Source: Variovorax sp. S12S4 (GTDB taxonomy: Bacteria; Pseudomonadota; Gammaproteobacteria; Burkholderiales; Burkholderiaceae_C). From it: a stretch of DNA of 64,000 nucleotides. Below, one piece after another: positions 39,263 through 51,868 of this stretch (position 1 is its first letter; every line of letters begins with the position of its first letter). The notes beneath the pieces are model-generated. The model saw nothing but the letters and a program-made list of their open reading frames with translations, was not told the DNA's origin and did not search any database. Location: positions 1,651,001 through 1,715,000 of the forward strand of contig NZ_JALPKR020000002.1 of NCBI RefSeq assembly GCF_023195515.1. Reading direction: 5' to 3'. The position numbers were made by a program, and so were the translations under genes.

Positions 39263-40642
39263 ATGTCGACTGACGGCATCGGTGAAAGCCTCTGGCAGGC
39301 CTGTGTCGACCAGCTCGCGCAGGAGCTGTCCGAGCAGCAATTCAATACCTGGATCAAACCCCTGACGGCGCAGGTCACCGACGACCTTTCGCGCATGACG
39401 GTGTTCGTTGCCAACCGCTTCAAGCTCGACTGGATCCGCGCCCAGTACGCCGGCAAGATTGCCGCCATGGCCGAGAAGATGTACGGCCAGCCGGTGGCAG
39501 TTGAGTTAGCGCTTGCTCCGCGTGAAGCACCCGTGCGCTCTGCGCCCATTGCCGTCATGGCAGAAACCGACGTGCCGCGCGACATGGCCGGCCCGGGCGA
39601 GGAGCCGGCCGCGGCCGGCTTCAAGAACCGGCTGAATTCGGGCCTGACTTTCGACACCCTGGTGGAGGGCACGGCCAACCGCATGGCGCGCGCCGCGGCC
39701 ATGCACGTGGCCGGCATGCCGGGCCATCTGTACAACCCGCTGTTCATCTATGGCGGCGTCGGCCTGGGCAAGACCCACCTGATGCATGCTGTGGGTAACC
39801 GGCTGCTCGCCGACCGGCCCGATTCCAAAGTTCTCTACATCCATGCCGAGCAGTTCGTATCGGATGTGGTCAAGGCCTATCAGCGCAAGACCTTCGACGA
39901 GTTCAAGGAGCGCTACCACTCGCTCGATCTGCTCCTGATCGACGATGTGCAGTTCTTCGCCAACAAGGACCGCACGCAGGAAGAATTCTTCAATGCGTTC
40001 GAAGCCCTGCTGGCCAAGAAGTCGCACATCGTGATGACCAGCGACACCTATCCGAAGGGCCTCGCCGACATCCACGAGCGGCTGGTTTCGCGCTTCGATT
40101 CGGGCCTCACGGTCGCCATCGAGCCGCCCGAACTCGAAATGCGCGTGGCCATCCTGATCAACAAGGCGCGCGCCGAATCGGCTGAAATGCCGGAAGAAGT
40201 GGCCTTCTTTGTCGCCAAGAACGTGCGCTCCAACGTGCGCGAGCTCGAAGGCGCGCTGCGCAAGATCCTGGCTTACTCGCGCTTCAACCAGAAGGAAATC
40301 TCGATTGCCCTGGCGCGCGAGGCGCTGCGCGACTTGCTGTCGATCCAGAATCGGCAGATCTCGGTCGAAAATATCCAGAAGACGGTGGCCGACTACTACA
40401 AGATCAAGGTCGCCGACATGTACAGCAAGAAACGCCCGGCCAGCATTGCGCGGCCGCGGCAGATCGCGATGTACCTGGCCAAGGAACTCACCCAGAAGAG
40501 CCTGCCGGAAATCGGCGAGCTCTTCGGCGGGCGCGATCACACAACGGTGCTGCATGCGGTGCGCAAGATCTCGGGCGAGCGCCAGCAGCTCACTGAACTG
40601 AACCAGCAACTCCACGTGCTCGAACAAACGCTCAAGGGCTGA
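39263..40642 (+). CDS. dnaA: chromosomal replication initiator protein DnaA
   Basis: A 459-residue AAA+ initiator. Domain I (residues 1 to about 85, [21 protein letters not shown]) is followed by a short linker. The ATPase domain (about 125-340) has Walker [10 protein letters not shown] and Walker [14 protein letters not shown], and the C-terminal DNA-binding domain (about 365-459) carries [15 protein letters not shown]. It melts oriC and loads the helicase. dnaN and gyrB follow in the usual order. Confidence 0.98.
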   Translation: MSTDGIGESLWQACVDQLAQELSEQQFNTWIKPLTAQVTDDLSRMTVFVANRFKLDWIRAQYAGKIAAMAEKMYGQPVAVELALAPREAPVRSAPIAVMAETDVPRDMAGPGEEPAAAGFKNRLNSGLTFDTLVEGTANRMARAAAMHVAGMPGHLYNPLFIYGGVGLGKTHLMHAVGNRLLADRPDSKVLYIHAEQFVSDVVKAYQRKTFDEFKERYHSLDLLLIDDVQFFANKDRTQEEFFNAFEALLAKKSHIVMTSDTYPKGLADIHERLVSRFDSGLTVAIEPPELEMRVAILINKARAESAEMPEEVAFFVAKNVRSNVRELEGALRKILAYSRFNQKEISIALAREALRDLLSIQNRQISVENIQKTVADYYKIKVADMYSKKRPASIARPRQIAMYLAKELTQKSLPEIGELFGGRDHTTVLHAVRKISGERQQLTELNQQLHVLEQTLKG

Positions 40643-40731
40643 CCCCGGATGTCATCAAGAAAGCCACCCGCAACAGCGGAGAATGGCGTCTTACAAGCGG
40701 ATTCAAAGAGATAAGAGAAGAGGAAGAAGAC

Positions 40732-41838
40732 ATGATCGTTTTGAAGGCAACCCAAGACAAAGTCCTCGCCGCGCTGCAATCGGTGGCGGGCATCGTGGAG
40801 CGGCGCCATACCCTGCCTATCCTGGCCAACGTGCTGATCCGCAAGACCGGCGGCCAGCTGCAGCTCACAACCAGCGACCTCGAAATCCAGATCCGCACCA
40901 CGGCCGAGCTCGGCGGCGATGAAGGCAACTTCACCACCACCATCGGCGCGCGCAAGCTCATCGACATCCTGCGCACCATGCCGGCCGACCAGACCGTGAG
41001 CCTCGAGTCGAGCGCGAGCAAGCTGGTGCTCAAGGGCGGCAAGAGCCGCTTCACGCTGCAGTCGCTGCCGGCCGAAGACTTTCCGCTGGTGCAGGAAGCC
41101 GCCAATTTCGGTCCTGTGTTCAGCGTGCCGCAAAAGACGCTGAAGGACCTGCTCTCGCAGGTCTCGTTCGCCATGGCCGTGCACGACATCCGCTACTACC
41201 TCAACGGCATCCTGTTCGTGGCCGAAGGCAAGCAGCTGAGCCTGGTGGCCACCGACGGCCATCGCCTGGCGTTTTCGTCGGCCACGCTCGACGTCGAGGT
41301 GCCGCGCCAGGAAGTCATTCTTCCGCGCAAGACCGTGCTCGAAATGCAGCGCCTGCTGTCGGACGCCGAAGGCGCCATCGAGATGCAGTTTGCGAACAAC
41401 CAGGCCAAGTTCAGCTTCGGCGGCATGGAGTTCGTCACCAAGCTGGTCGAGGGCAAGTTCCCCGACTACAACCGCGTGATTCCCAAGAACCACAAGAACA
41501 GCGTCACGCTCGGCCGCGCGCCCCTGTTGGCCAGCCTGCAGCGCACCGCCATCCTGACGAGCGAAAAGTTCAAGGGCGTGCGCCTGAACATCGAGCCCGG
41601 CACCCTGCGCATTGCATCGAACAACGCCGAGCAGGAAGAAGCGCAGGACGAGCTCGACATCGACTACGGCGGCGACGCCATCGAGATCGGCTTCAACGTG
41701 ACCTACCTGATCGACGCCCTCGCGAACATGGGCCAGGACATGGTCAAGCTGGACCTGGCCGACTCCAACAGCTCCGCCCTTTTGACCATCCCCGAGAACG
41801 CATCCTTCAAATATGTCGTGATGCCGATGCGAATCTAG
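40732..41838 (+). CDS. dnaN: DNA polymerase III subunit beta (sliding clamp)
   Basis: A 368-residue clamp with three repeated domains of about 120 residues. It begins MIVLKATQDKVLAAL and ends ASFKYVVMPMRI, the conserved C-terminus. It encircles DNA and tethers polymerases. AGGAAGAAGAC precedes the ATG, and an 89-bp gap separates it from dnaA. Confidence 0.98.
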   Translation: MIVLKATQDKVLAALQSVAGIVERRHTLPILANVLIRKTGGQLQLTTSDLEIQIRTTAELGGDEGNFTTTIGARKLIDILRTMPADQTVSLESSASKLVLKGGKSRFTLQSLPAEDFPLVQEAANFGPVFSVPQKTLKDLLSQVSFAMAVHDIRYYLNGILFVAEGKQLSLVATDGHRLAFSSATLDVEVPRQEVILPRKTVLEMQRLLSDAEGAIEMQFANNQAKFSFGGMEFVTKLVEGKFPDYNRVIPKNHKNSVTLGRAPLLASLQRTAILTSEKFKGVRLNIEPGTLRIASNNAEQEEAQDELDIDYGGDAIEIGFNVTYLIDALANMGQDMVKLDLADSNSSALLTIPENASFKYVVMPMRI

Positions 41839-41960
41839 AAGACAGAAAACACAGCGCCTTGCGCAGACAGCCCGCGGCCCTCCGCGGGTTTGCGCTTTCA
41901 AGAGGCAGGAAAAGCAGGCCGCCAAGGCCCGAAAAATCCCGTGAATGCCGTGAGAGATAG

Positions 41961-44597
<2,637 letters not shown>

Positions 44598-44641
44598 GAA
44601 GCGGGGCAGCAACTTGGCTGCCGCGAACCGATTCGACAAAG

Positions 44642-44674
44642 AAAAAGCGCCCAGCATTGCTGGGCGCTTTTTTT
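44642..44674 (+). terminator. rho-independent terminator after gyrB
   Basis: A perfect 13-bp inverted repeat (AAAGCGCCCAGCA / TGCTGGGCGCTTT) with a one-base centre is followed by further T residues, 45 bp after the gyrB stop. Confidence 0.88.
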
Positions 44675-44731
44675 ACGCCAGGCTCAGCGTGCAGCCTGGA
44701 GTTCTTCGTGGTCTCTACTGACGACTGAGGA

Positions 44732-45313
44732 CTACTTCCCCTGCGCCATCCCCAGGATGTCCACCACCACGCGCCGATCCGGCTGCAGGCAAGCCACCAA
44801 GCGCGGCGAGCGCTGCAGCCCCTGGCAGTCGCGCGTCACCGGCTCGCGCTCGCCCATCGAGCGCACCTCCATCGGCGCGCGCACGCCCGCGGCCTTCAGG
44901 TAGTCGCGCACCGTGTTCGCACGCTGCAGCGCCAGCCGGTCGTTGTAGGCCTCGTCCCCCAGCCGGTCCGTGTGCCCCGTGATCGTCAGGCTCTGCACCT
45001 GCATCTCCGGGCTCTGCAAGGCACGCGCCAGTGCGTCCAGCTCGGCGCGGCCCTGCGGCAGCATGTCCGCCGCGGCCGAGCGGTCGAACCGGAACAGCGT
45101 GTCCGCGCTCAGGTTCACCCGCCGCGTCGTCGGCGGGACCGGGGCCGGGGCGGGCGCGGGCGCCGGCGTCACCACCGGCGTGAGCGCGCAGTTCTGCCCC
45201 TGGCACCAGTTGTAGCGCTCGTCGTGCAGGCTGCCGCAGCCCGTGAGGATCGTGAGCGCGGCCAGGGCCGTGGCGCCCAGCGCCAGACGTTTCGGTGTGT
45301 TCTTCGTTTGCAT
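44732..45313 (-). CDS. OmpA-family peptidoglycan-binding lipoprotein
   Basis: A 193-residue protein with a lipoprotein signal peptide (lipobox ILTGC, Cys about residue 26), a Pro/Ala linker (about 50-62) and an OmpA C-terminal domain (about 70-190). The domain carries LFRFDRSAAADML, TITGHTDRLGDEAYNDRLALQRA and PDRRVVVDI, the residues that bind diaminopimelate in peptidoglycan. It lies 60 bp downstream of the autotransporter gene on the same strand, so the two may be one transcript and the lipoprotein may anchor the outer membrane near the autotransporter. Confidence 0.9.
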   Translation of the reverse strand: MQTKNTPKRLALGATALAALTILTGCGSLHDERYNWCQGQNCALTPVVTPAPAPAPAPVPPTTRRVNLSADTLFRFDRSAAADMLPQGRAELDALARALQSPEMQVQSLTITGHTDRLGDEAYNDRLALQRANTVRDYLKAAGVRAPMEVRSMGEREPVTRDCQGLQRSPRLVACLQPDRRVVVDILGMAQGK

Positions 45314-45372
45314 GGTGTGTGGATTCCTTCCTGTGGTCAGTGGTGCATGGTCCGGTCGTGTGGCGGCGGCGC

Positions 45373-48300
45373 TCACCACGCCACCTTCACGCCCAATTGC
45401 CCCGAGACCCCTTCGCGGCCCTTGCCGCTGAGCGAGCGCTGGTACTGCACCCCGCCGTACAGGTAGGCCGCCTTGCTCAGCGGCAGCTGCGCGCCCACGC
45501 CCAGCTCGGCCCAGGTCTGCTTGGCCCATTGCTCGTTCACCGTGGTGTTGCCGATGGTCACGCCCTTGGGGTCCTTGAACTCGTGCAGCACGTTGGCCGT
45601 CACATAGAAGGTGTTGGTGCGCGTGAGCTTCTCGCCGCGCTCGGCCTTGTCGTTCCAGGCCAGGCGCGCGCCCAGGCGACCGCGCAGGCTCTGGCTGGTG
45701 AAGCCGTCCACCGTGGAGATGTTGTCCGCAAAGCCGCGGTAGCGCGTGAGCTGGTAGCTCAGCTGCGCCTGCGGCTCGATCAGCCACTGGCTGTCGCCGA
45801 TCTGCCAGGGGCGGCCCACTTCCACGCTCAGCCCGCCGCCGGTGCCCTTTTGCGTGCCCTCGCCGCCGTACTTGTCGGTGTACTTGTTCTGCACCGCATG
45901 CAGCTGGCCGACCAGGTCCAGGTAGCTGCCGTTGTCGGCGTAGCGCGTGTGGTACGCGCCCAGGGTGAGCATCTGGCCCTTCATCTTGCCGGTGTCGTAG
46001 CCCATGCCCGCGTCGCCGCGGCGGCGGTCGTTGAAGTTGGTGCTGGTGCGCCCGTAGCCCACGCTCAGGCCGGTGTGGCTGCGCGACTTGTCGCCGGCGT
46101 CGCCGCTGTAGCGGATGGCCAGGTCCTTGCCAAACTGGAAGAACTGCATCTCCTGCTCGAAGCCGAACTGGCGCTTGCCGTCCAGGTCCAGGCGCTGCGC
46201 ATGCAGGCGCATCCACGCCTGGTCGGCGGGCGCCTTGTCGTCGCAGCCGCAGTGGTCCCACTTGAAGGTCTGCTGCTCGCCCACGCGCTGGTGCAGCGTG
46301 CCCAGCAAGCCCAGGCCCAGTTCCTGGGTGGCGACCTGGCCCATCACATAGCCGGGCACGGCGGGGCGCAGCACCTCGGGGGCGGGGACCGGGATGGGAG
46401 CGGGGGCAGGCGCGGGGGCGCCGGGCACCGGCACCGGAATGGGTACCGGCGTTTGGTAGACGCTGCTCAGGTAGAAGCTGTTGGCGTCGCCGTCGGTGCG
46501 CCCGCCGCGGTGCAGGCCGTACTCGTAGGCGCCGGCCTGCACGGGGGCGGCCAGGGTGAAGTTGCCTTCCGAAGAGGTGCCGGAGACTTGGACCACCTGG
46601 ATGCCGTTGACGGTGGCGGCGCCGGCGCCGCCGGTGTTGGCCACCAGCACGCGGGTGGTGCCGCTGGTGTTGCCGTTGACCACCAGCTTGTCGGTGGCGC
46701 TGGCGTCGCTGCCCAGAGCGGTGTTGATCCGCACCAGGCCGTTGGCACCGGCGTAGTTGCCGTTGACGGTGAGCGCGTTGCCGGGCGTGCCGGCGGGGTT
46801 GCGCAGGTCCAGCAGTCCCGCGTTGTGCAGGTCGCCGGTGAGGGTGAAGGCCGGCTGGCCCATGAACACGCTGCTGGTGGGCTGGATGAACAGGCCCATC
46901 GGGGCGCCGCCGGCGTCGGTGCCGCTGCCCACGGCCAGCGGTGCGCCGGCCAGGGTCAGGCGGGTGTTGTCCAGGGTGATGGTTTCCCAGTTGCGCAGGG
47001 TGTCGCCGCCGGCGGTGGCGGTCACGCCTTGCAGGGTGAGCTTGTCGACCCAGCCGTCGGCGGCCGAGACGTCGTCGCCGCCGTCCAGGATGGTGCTGCC
47101 GTTGTAGCCGGCGGCGGACACCAGGGCGGTGTCCGAGCCGTTCTGGCCGTAGAAGCCGCCCGCCAGGGTGCCGCCGGTCCAGGTGAAGGTGTCGTTGCCG
47201 TCGGCCGCGCTGGCGGTGCGGTCGTCGCCGTAGATGTTGCCGCTGAAGCTGCCGCCGGTGAGCGCCAGGCTGTCGTTGCCCAGGCCCAGGATGGCGTCGC
47301 CGGTGACGGCGCCGGCGGTGGTGACGATGGCGTTGCCGCCGAGGGTGTCGGTGCCGGTACCGGCCGCGTCGCCGTCGCGGATGGCGATGCCGGAGGCGGC
47401 GCCATTGACCACTGCGGCCGCGCCGATGTTGACGGTGCCGCCTGCTGCCGCCAGCGTGTGGATGGCGGCGGCGGTGCCCGAGCCGCTGGTCACGCTGCCG
47501 CCCGTGGCGTCGACCTGGTAGGTGCCCCCAGCGGAGGCGGCGCGCAGGCCGTCGGCATTGAGGCCTGTGGCCGTCACAGTGCCCGCGGCCATAGCGACCT
47601 GAGCCAGCCCGGTGCCGTCGGTCTGGCTGTACAGGCCGTGCGCGCCGGCGCCTGCGGTGCTGACTCTGCCGTTCAAGAGCGCGGTGGTGGCGGTGGCCGT
47701 ATTGGTTGCGTTTGTGATCGCGGAATAGATCCCGTAGGTACCGGCTTGCAACGTGGTGATCGTCGAAGCTGCGGCGTCCATGCTTGCCGTTGCCGCGCCC
47801 GTGCCCCTGTTACGGGCCAGGATGCCGTAGCCGCCGGCGCCCTGCATCACGATGCTGCCACCCGTCATCGACGCGTTCGCGAAACCCGGGCCGGTACCCG
47901 AGTTGCTCGCGGCCAGCCCGCCCCCACCCGCTCCGTTGCCGATCAATGCCCCTCCCGTCTGGCTGGCAATCGCGTTGCCGGTTCCGGTGACGACAGCGAC
48001 AACGCTCGCGCTGGCGGCGTTTGTTGTCGCGGTGCCGCCAGACATGGTGGCGTAAGCATTGCCGGAGCCCAGTGTCTGGGCCACAACGACCGAGTTGTTC
48101 AAGGCCTGTGTGGTGCCAGCACCACCCGTCATGGTGGCCACGGCATCGCCATTGCCCCACGCCAAGGCGTAAGCCGCGTGCGACCCGCCCCCGCAGTGCC
48201 GGTATTGATCGAACCACCGTTCACCGTGACCGTCGCTGTGCCGATACCGTGCGTTTCTGCAAGCAGACCGACCCCTGAGCCTTGCGTGCCAGTGGTGGAG

Positions 48301-48914
48301 ATGGAACCGCTGTTGAGGATCGAGGTTGCATTGCCGCTACCCACGACGCTGGTGGCGACGCCCATGGCGTTCTCGCCTTTGCTGGTGATGTTCGCACCAT
48401 TGATGACGATGGTCGCATCACCGCCAGCGCCGCTTGAGAGTGAGTTGGCCAGCACAGCCCAGGCTGCACCGGACACAGGATTGCCCGCCGGGGTGGTCAG
48501 ATTGATCGTGACGGGCCCGTTGACTTCGACCAGTCGATTGCCTGTGCCGCTACCGCCCGAATAGACAGCATTGGCGGTTATCGGCGCAGTGATCGGCGCA
48601 ATGGTGAAGGGTGCCGCGGTGCCGTCCAGGATGACAGTGATGCCGTCGGTGCCATATGCAATGCCCGTGGTGTTCGGGTTCGCGTCCCCCACCGGCGTTC
48701 CGTCACCGTTGCAGATGACGGTTCCACCAACGGCGACAGCTCCGCACTCGTTGGCCGCCCAGGCGGACGATGCGCCGCCGAAGGCCGCAGTGGCCAAGAC
48801 AACCGCGCCGAGCGTAGCGCTCGAAGACTTCTTGCCGCGCGCACTGCAAACCTCGCTGGCCGCTACCCAGGCGCCGAGCGCCTCATTCCAGATGCTTCTA
48901 AATGACCGGTTCAT
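45373..48914 (-). pseudogene. ESPR-type autotransporter adhesin, interrupted by a -1 frameshift
   Basis: The start at 48914 gives an extended signal peptide (ESPR) MNRSFRSIWNEALGAWVAAS, then Gly/Thr/Asn-rich passenger repeats to about 48180. There the frame runs on only 17 residues to a stop at 48129. The second frame, open from before 48165 to 45373, continues the same repeat style (ATMTGG, SGNAYATMSGG), then a pertactin-like region, a Pro/Ala linker and a full C-terminal autotransporter beta-barrel ending GVKVAW. Reading -1 within the tract around 48183-48192 (GGGGG-C-GGG on the coding strand) restores one protein of about 1180 residues. It may be a true pseudogene, a phase-variable gene or a sequencing error. 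Confidence 0.78.
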
Positions 48915-49310
48915 CCTCTGACCCTCGCTCCAAAAAAGTCCAAGCGATGCGGTCAATCGGAAACCATTTCCGCCAACCCACTGCTCTGACACGCCGACTT
49001 TTGCGGCAGGCGTGGAGACTATTGGCAGGGGAGGGATAGCCCAAAGGCACTAATTCACAAACCCGGGATTTTGATTACATTCTGGCAAACAAGATTTCTC
49101 ATAAGGGAATTTTTCACGATTTCGTGGCCAGGCAGTACAAAAGTTCGCTCGGCAATGTGCCACTCCCTTAAAAAAAAGATGGCTGGAAGTGCCATTTTAA
49201 TTTTCGACCATCCGTACAACTTTGTTAACAATTTCAGCGAGCCTTTGAATTGTTAACAAAGAAGTTTAAAGCCACGACTACCTTTCGCGGGTTCAGAATT
49301 GTTCTGCCGC
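48915..49310. other. AT-richer intergenic region upstream of the autotransporter
   Basis: About 400 bp without a convincing gene; a 61-codon rightward frame (49071-49256) has no ribosome-binding site or recognisable domain. The composition is clearly more AT-rich than the surrounding DNA, and the region contains a perfect inverted repeat (listed separately). Promoter signals for the autotransporter are expected here but no good -35/-10 pair was found. Confidence 0.5.
49220..49261. repeat. perfect 14-bp inverted repeat with 14-bp spacer
   Basis: The arms CTTTGTTAACAATT (49220-49233) and AATTGTTAACAAAG (49248-49261) are exact inverted copies, and each contains the palindrome GTTAAC. There is no T-run after the hairpin in either direction, so it looks more like a regulator-binding site or cruciform than a terminator. 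Confidence 0.85.
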
Positions 49311-50288
49311 TCAGCCCGGCAGGCTAGCAATAAAACTTCTCATATAGCGAATGAACTCCGCGGGCTCTTCCTGAAACGGCCAATGCCCGCTGTTGGCGAA
49401 GTACTTCAGGGTCGCTCCCGGGATATTCTTTGCCAGCTTCTCATCGTCGCCAAAACGCCAGATATCGCCAGCGCCGTAGTGGACGGCGGTAGGTACATTG
49501 ATCGACGGCAGGCGCGAAACAAGGTTGTAGCTGGCCAGGAGCTGATTGCCACGATTGAATGCCCCGGCGGAGTAGATCGTCCTTTGGTCGACATCTGCAA
49601 TAACCCCGGCGGGCGGGTTCGCATTTTTGTAATACAAAGGCGCTACCTCTGTCCATTTTTTACGAAGGTCCTCATCACTGCTGGCCGGAGCCAGCAGCAA
49701 TTGACCTAGCGCTGCCTGCTGAGCAGGCGTTCCGCCCAATGGATTGCGCTGGAAAGAAGCGGTATCCGGCGCGGTGCATGACAGCACCAGGCCTGCCAGG
49801 CGGTGGGGAAAACGGAGCGCAAAGTCGAGTGCGATAAATCCGCCGTAGGAATGACCAACAAGAACGAATTTTTCGATGCCAACCGCTCGGGTCAATGCAT
49901 CGCAATCGGAACTCAGGCGCTCGAAACTCAGCTCGTCATAGCTGGTGGGCCGATCCGATTTGCCCTGCCCCAGTTGGTCATAGCAGATGAGCCGGGCATT
50001 GTCGGCAAGTGGATCGATGAAAGGGCGAAAGTACTCATGACTCAACCCCAGACCGCCGTGCAGAAAGACAACCGGAATTCCCTTTCCCACGCTCTCGTGG
50101 TAAAGGTTTTTTCCGTTGACGGAAACGAGCCCCGAGGTCTCGGCGCCAGAGGCGAATGACGGTGCGGCGGGCCAGGCGCCATTGCCACTTCCACCCCCAC
50201 CTCCACTACCGCCTCCGCCACAACCTGCGGCGCTCAAAATTGAAAAAATGGATCCCGCTGCATTGAACGTACGTCGGCTGATTCTCAC
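49311..50288 (-). CDS. alpha/beta hydrolase, proline-iminopeptidase-like lipoprotein
   Basis: A 325-residue protein. The N-terminus has ISRRTF (Tat-like twin arginine) and a lipobox AAGC with Cys about residue 23, followed by a Gly/Ser-rich spacer. The hydrolase domain has VVFLHGGLGLSHEYF, DQLGQGKSDRP, the nucleophile GHSYGGF and the C-terminal His in SGHWPFQEEP, close to the prolyl aminopeptidase/epoxide-hydrolase-like group. Base composition is lower in GC than its neighbours, and AT-rich flanks lie on both sides, suggesting horizontal acquisition. Confidence 0.86.
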   Translation of the reverse strand: MRISRRTFNAAGSIFSILSAAGCGGGGSGGGGGSGNGAWPAAPSFASGAETSGLVSVNGKNLYHESVGKGIPVVFLHGGLGLSHEYFRPFIDPLADNARLICYDQLGQGKSDRPTSYDELSFERLSSDCDALTRAVGIEKFVLVGHSYGGFIALDFALRFPHRLAGLVLSCTAPDTASFQRNPLGGTPAQQAALGQLLLAPASSDEDLRKKWTEVAPLYYKNANPPAGVIADVDQRTIYSAGAFNRGNQLLASYNLVSRLPSINVPTAVHYGAGDIWRFGDDEKLAKNIPGATLKYFANSGHWPFQEEPAEFIRYMRSFIASLPG

Positions 50289-50655
50289 CAGAAAAGTCTC
50301 CCACCGAGCGCAGCCGACAAACGGGATTGTGGCCGGCTCTGAACTGTCTCAGAAAGCTACAAAAGCGGCGCGAAGGGCGTATTGAATTTGACGCTCGAGC
50401 GAGTCTAGATTCGCTTGGGCACTGCCGGCGCGGGCTTGCTCTTCAGGTGGTTTTTTTGAATCGATTTCGAGAGATCGTTCACGATGCCGATCAGATTGAA
50501 ATACCGAAATTCGCCGTGATTTTTAGTTCAGGCACATGTTTAACATTGAACTAAATTCAATGTCTCGGCTTCAATAATTTACCGTTCGGGTTTCCGGGGC
50601 TGCCTTCCCTTTCACCCACAGCGGATTGCGCCGGCAATCCGCCGGCGCTTGTCCT
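50289..50655. other. gene-free AT-richer spacer
   Basis: About 370 bp. Short frames on both strands have no ribosome-binding site or family features. The composition resembles the region on the other side of the hydrolase gene. No repeat longer than a few bases was recognised. Confidence 0.4.
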
Positions 50656-50922
50656 TTACGGCATGCGCATTGGCCGGCGCACACCCCAGCCGCCTTGCAT
50701 CAAGCGCGCGACCCGAGCCAGCCCGCCGGTACCACTGGCAGCTCGGCCAACCAGGGCACCGCCCGCGGCACCCGCCAGCACCCGGCGCACGAGCGACCGG
50801 CTGCGTCCGGCGGTCAGCAGCAGCAGGACGCCCGCGCCTAGAACCGCGAGGTGCTCGCCCGGGAAGTCCGGCCGCTGCGCATCCATCTTCTTGACTGCCT
50901 CGATCTTGGATCCGATGTTCAT
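50656..50922 (-). CDS. small hypothetical membrane protein
   Basis: An 88-residue protein starting MNIGSKIEAVKKMD, with one clear hydrophobic helix (about residues 26-37) and a second weakly hydrophobic Ala/Gly segment (about 46-60), ending in a basic tail. The ATG has an AAAAGGAGCTTCC leader. No family was recognised. Confidence 0.65.
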   Translation of the reverse strand: MNIGSKIEAVKKMDAQRPDFPGEHLAVLGAGVLLLLTAGRSRSLVRRVLAGAAGGALVGRAASGTGGLARVARLMQGGWGVRRPMRMP

Positions 50923-51091
50923 TGGAAGCTCCTTTTCTGTACGAACTTCTTCATATCAAGCGAGGCGATGCACCGGTGTAGGCGCGGGTCACGTGCAACG
51001 CGCCGAATCGGGCGTACGGCGTTGTTTGTCAGGGTTTTCACATAGAGGAAGACCAAAAGCGGCCGCACGGCCCGTCATACAGGCGTCACGA

Positions 51092-51108
51092 GCTATTAAA
51101 ACAATAGC
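51092..51108. repeat. short A-rich hairpin GCTATT-AAAAC-AATAGC
   Basis: Six-base inverted arms around an A-rich centre, in the 297-bp spacer between the small membrane protein and the first tandem paralog. A similar element lies at 52441-52459. The rest of the 50923-51219 spacer contains no recognisable gene. Confidence 0.55.
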
Positions 51109-51219
51109 GTTCAATACTTTCGCGAGGATCGTTCCTCGTAAACGCTATATCTAGCCCGACTCTTGCTAAGCAAAATCCTCGACGGATTCACGTCACCCAT
51201 GATCGAGGACATCGAAGCA

Positions 51220-51741
51220 ATGAACCTTTTGCGTCTCCGGCAGCCGATGGCTGCGTTGGTACTGGGCGGCACAGCAGCATTCTTGGGGGCCATGGCCACA
51301 TCGGCCCATGCGTTCTCGAACCCGCCCATACAGATGGCGCAAGGCGTCGAATACATGTGCGGGGGCACGAGCAAGGCCGAGGCGTCGTTCATGCAGATGG
51401 TGTCGCCGCGGTGGGCGGCGACCATCGAGTTCGGCATCAACGACAGCACGCAAAAGAGCAATTTCCCGGTGCGGGCCGCGGTTCAGGTGCGCGAAAAGTA
51501 CACGGGCCGCCCCGTGATGGAGGCGCAGTCGAACGGCCCCTACATGCTGGCCCGGCTCGATCCCGGCGCATACGACGTGAACGTGACGCTCGGCGGCCTG
51601 ACGATCACGCAGACGCTCACCGTGATTGCCGGCGTGCCGTCCCGCGCGGTCTTCATGTGGCCTTCGAATTTCGACATGGCCTCGGTGCTGCCGCCCGCGC
51701 CGCAAACGCAGGCGCTCGCGCAGACCTCCGCCGCCCGCTAG
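51220..51741 (+). CDS. secreted protein of unknown function, tandem paralog A
   Basis: A 173-residue exported protein with a signal peptide to about residue 30 (ATSAHA). The mature part opens with NPPIQMAQGVEYMCGG, continues with MVSPRWAATIEFGI, and has a C-terminal beta-rich half (LDPGAYDVNVTLGG ... PSRAVFMWPSNFDMAS) that resembles a carboxypeptidase-regulatory/transthyretin-like fold. The next gene encodes a paralog with the same blocks. The start at 51220 is chosen because it begins the signal peptide and has GAGG upstream. Confidence 0.8.
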   Translation: MNLLRLRQPMAALVLGGTAAFLGAMATSAHAFSNPPIQMAQGVEYMCGGTSKAEASFMQMVSPRWAATIEFGINDSTQKSNFPVRAAVQVREKYTGRPVMEAQSNGPYMLARLDPGAYDVNVTLGGLTITQTLTVIAGVPSRAVFMWPSNFDMASVLPPAPQTQALAQTSAAR

Positions 51742-51868
51742 GGGGGTTTTCTCCCCGGCCTCGGTCCGGCAGACGCCGGTCCTTCCTGTTAAGCCTTGTC
51801 TAAGCCGTGCGCCGCACAGTGGCGCCGTGGCCTTCCGCCACGCAGACAAGGAAGAAAGGATTCAGACC

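Noticed and set aside
48129..48200. Programmed -1 ribosomal frameshift in the autotransporter
   Set aside because: The tract does not form a canonical X-XXY-YYZ slippery heptamer with a clear downstream pseudoknot; mutation, phase variation or sequence error is simpler.
45295..48564. 1089-codon rightward open frame
   Set aside because: It is the antisense shadow of the autotransporter repeats; low-complexity Val/Ala/Gly composition with no start signal.
48915..49300. Small rightward 61-codon frame as a possible gene
   Set aside because: No ribosome-binding site, no domain, and it overlaps the inverted repeat.
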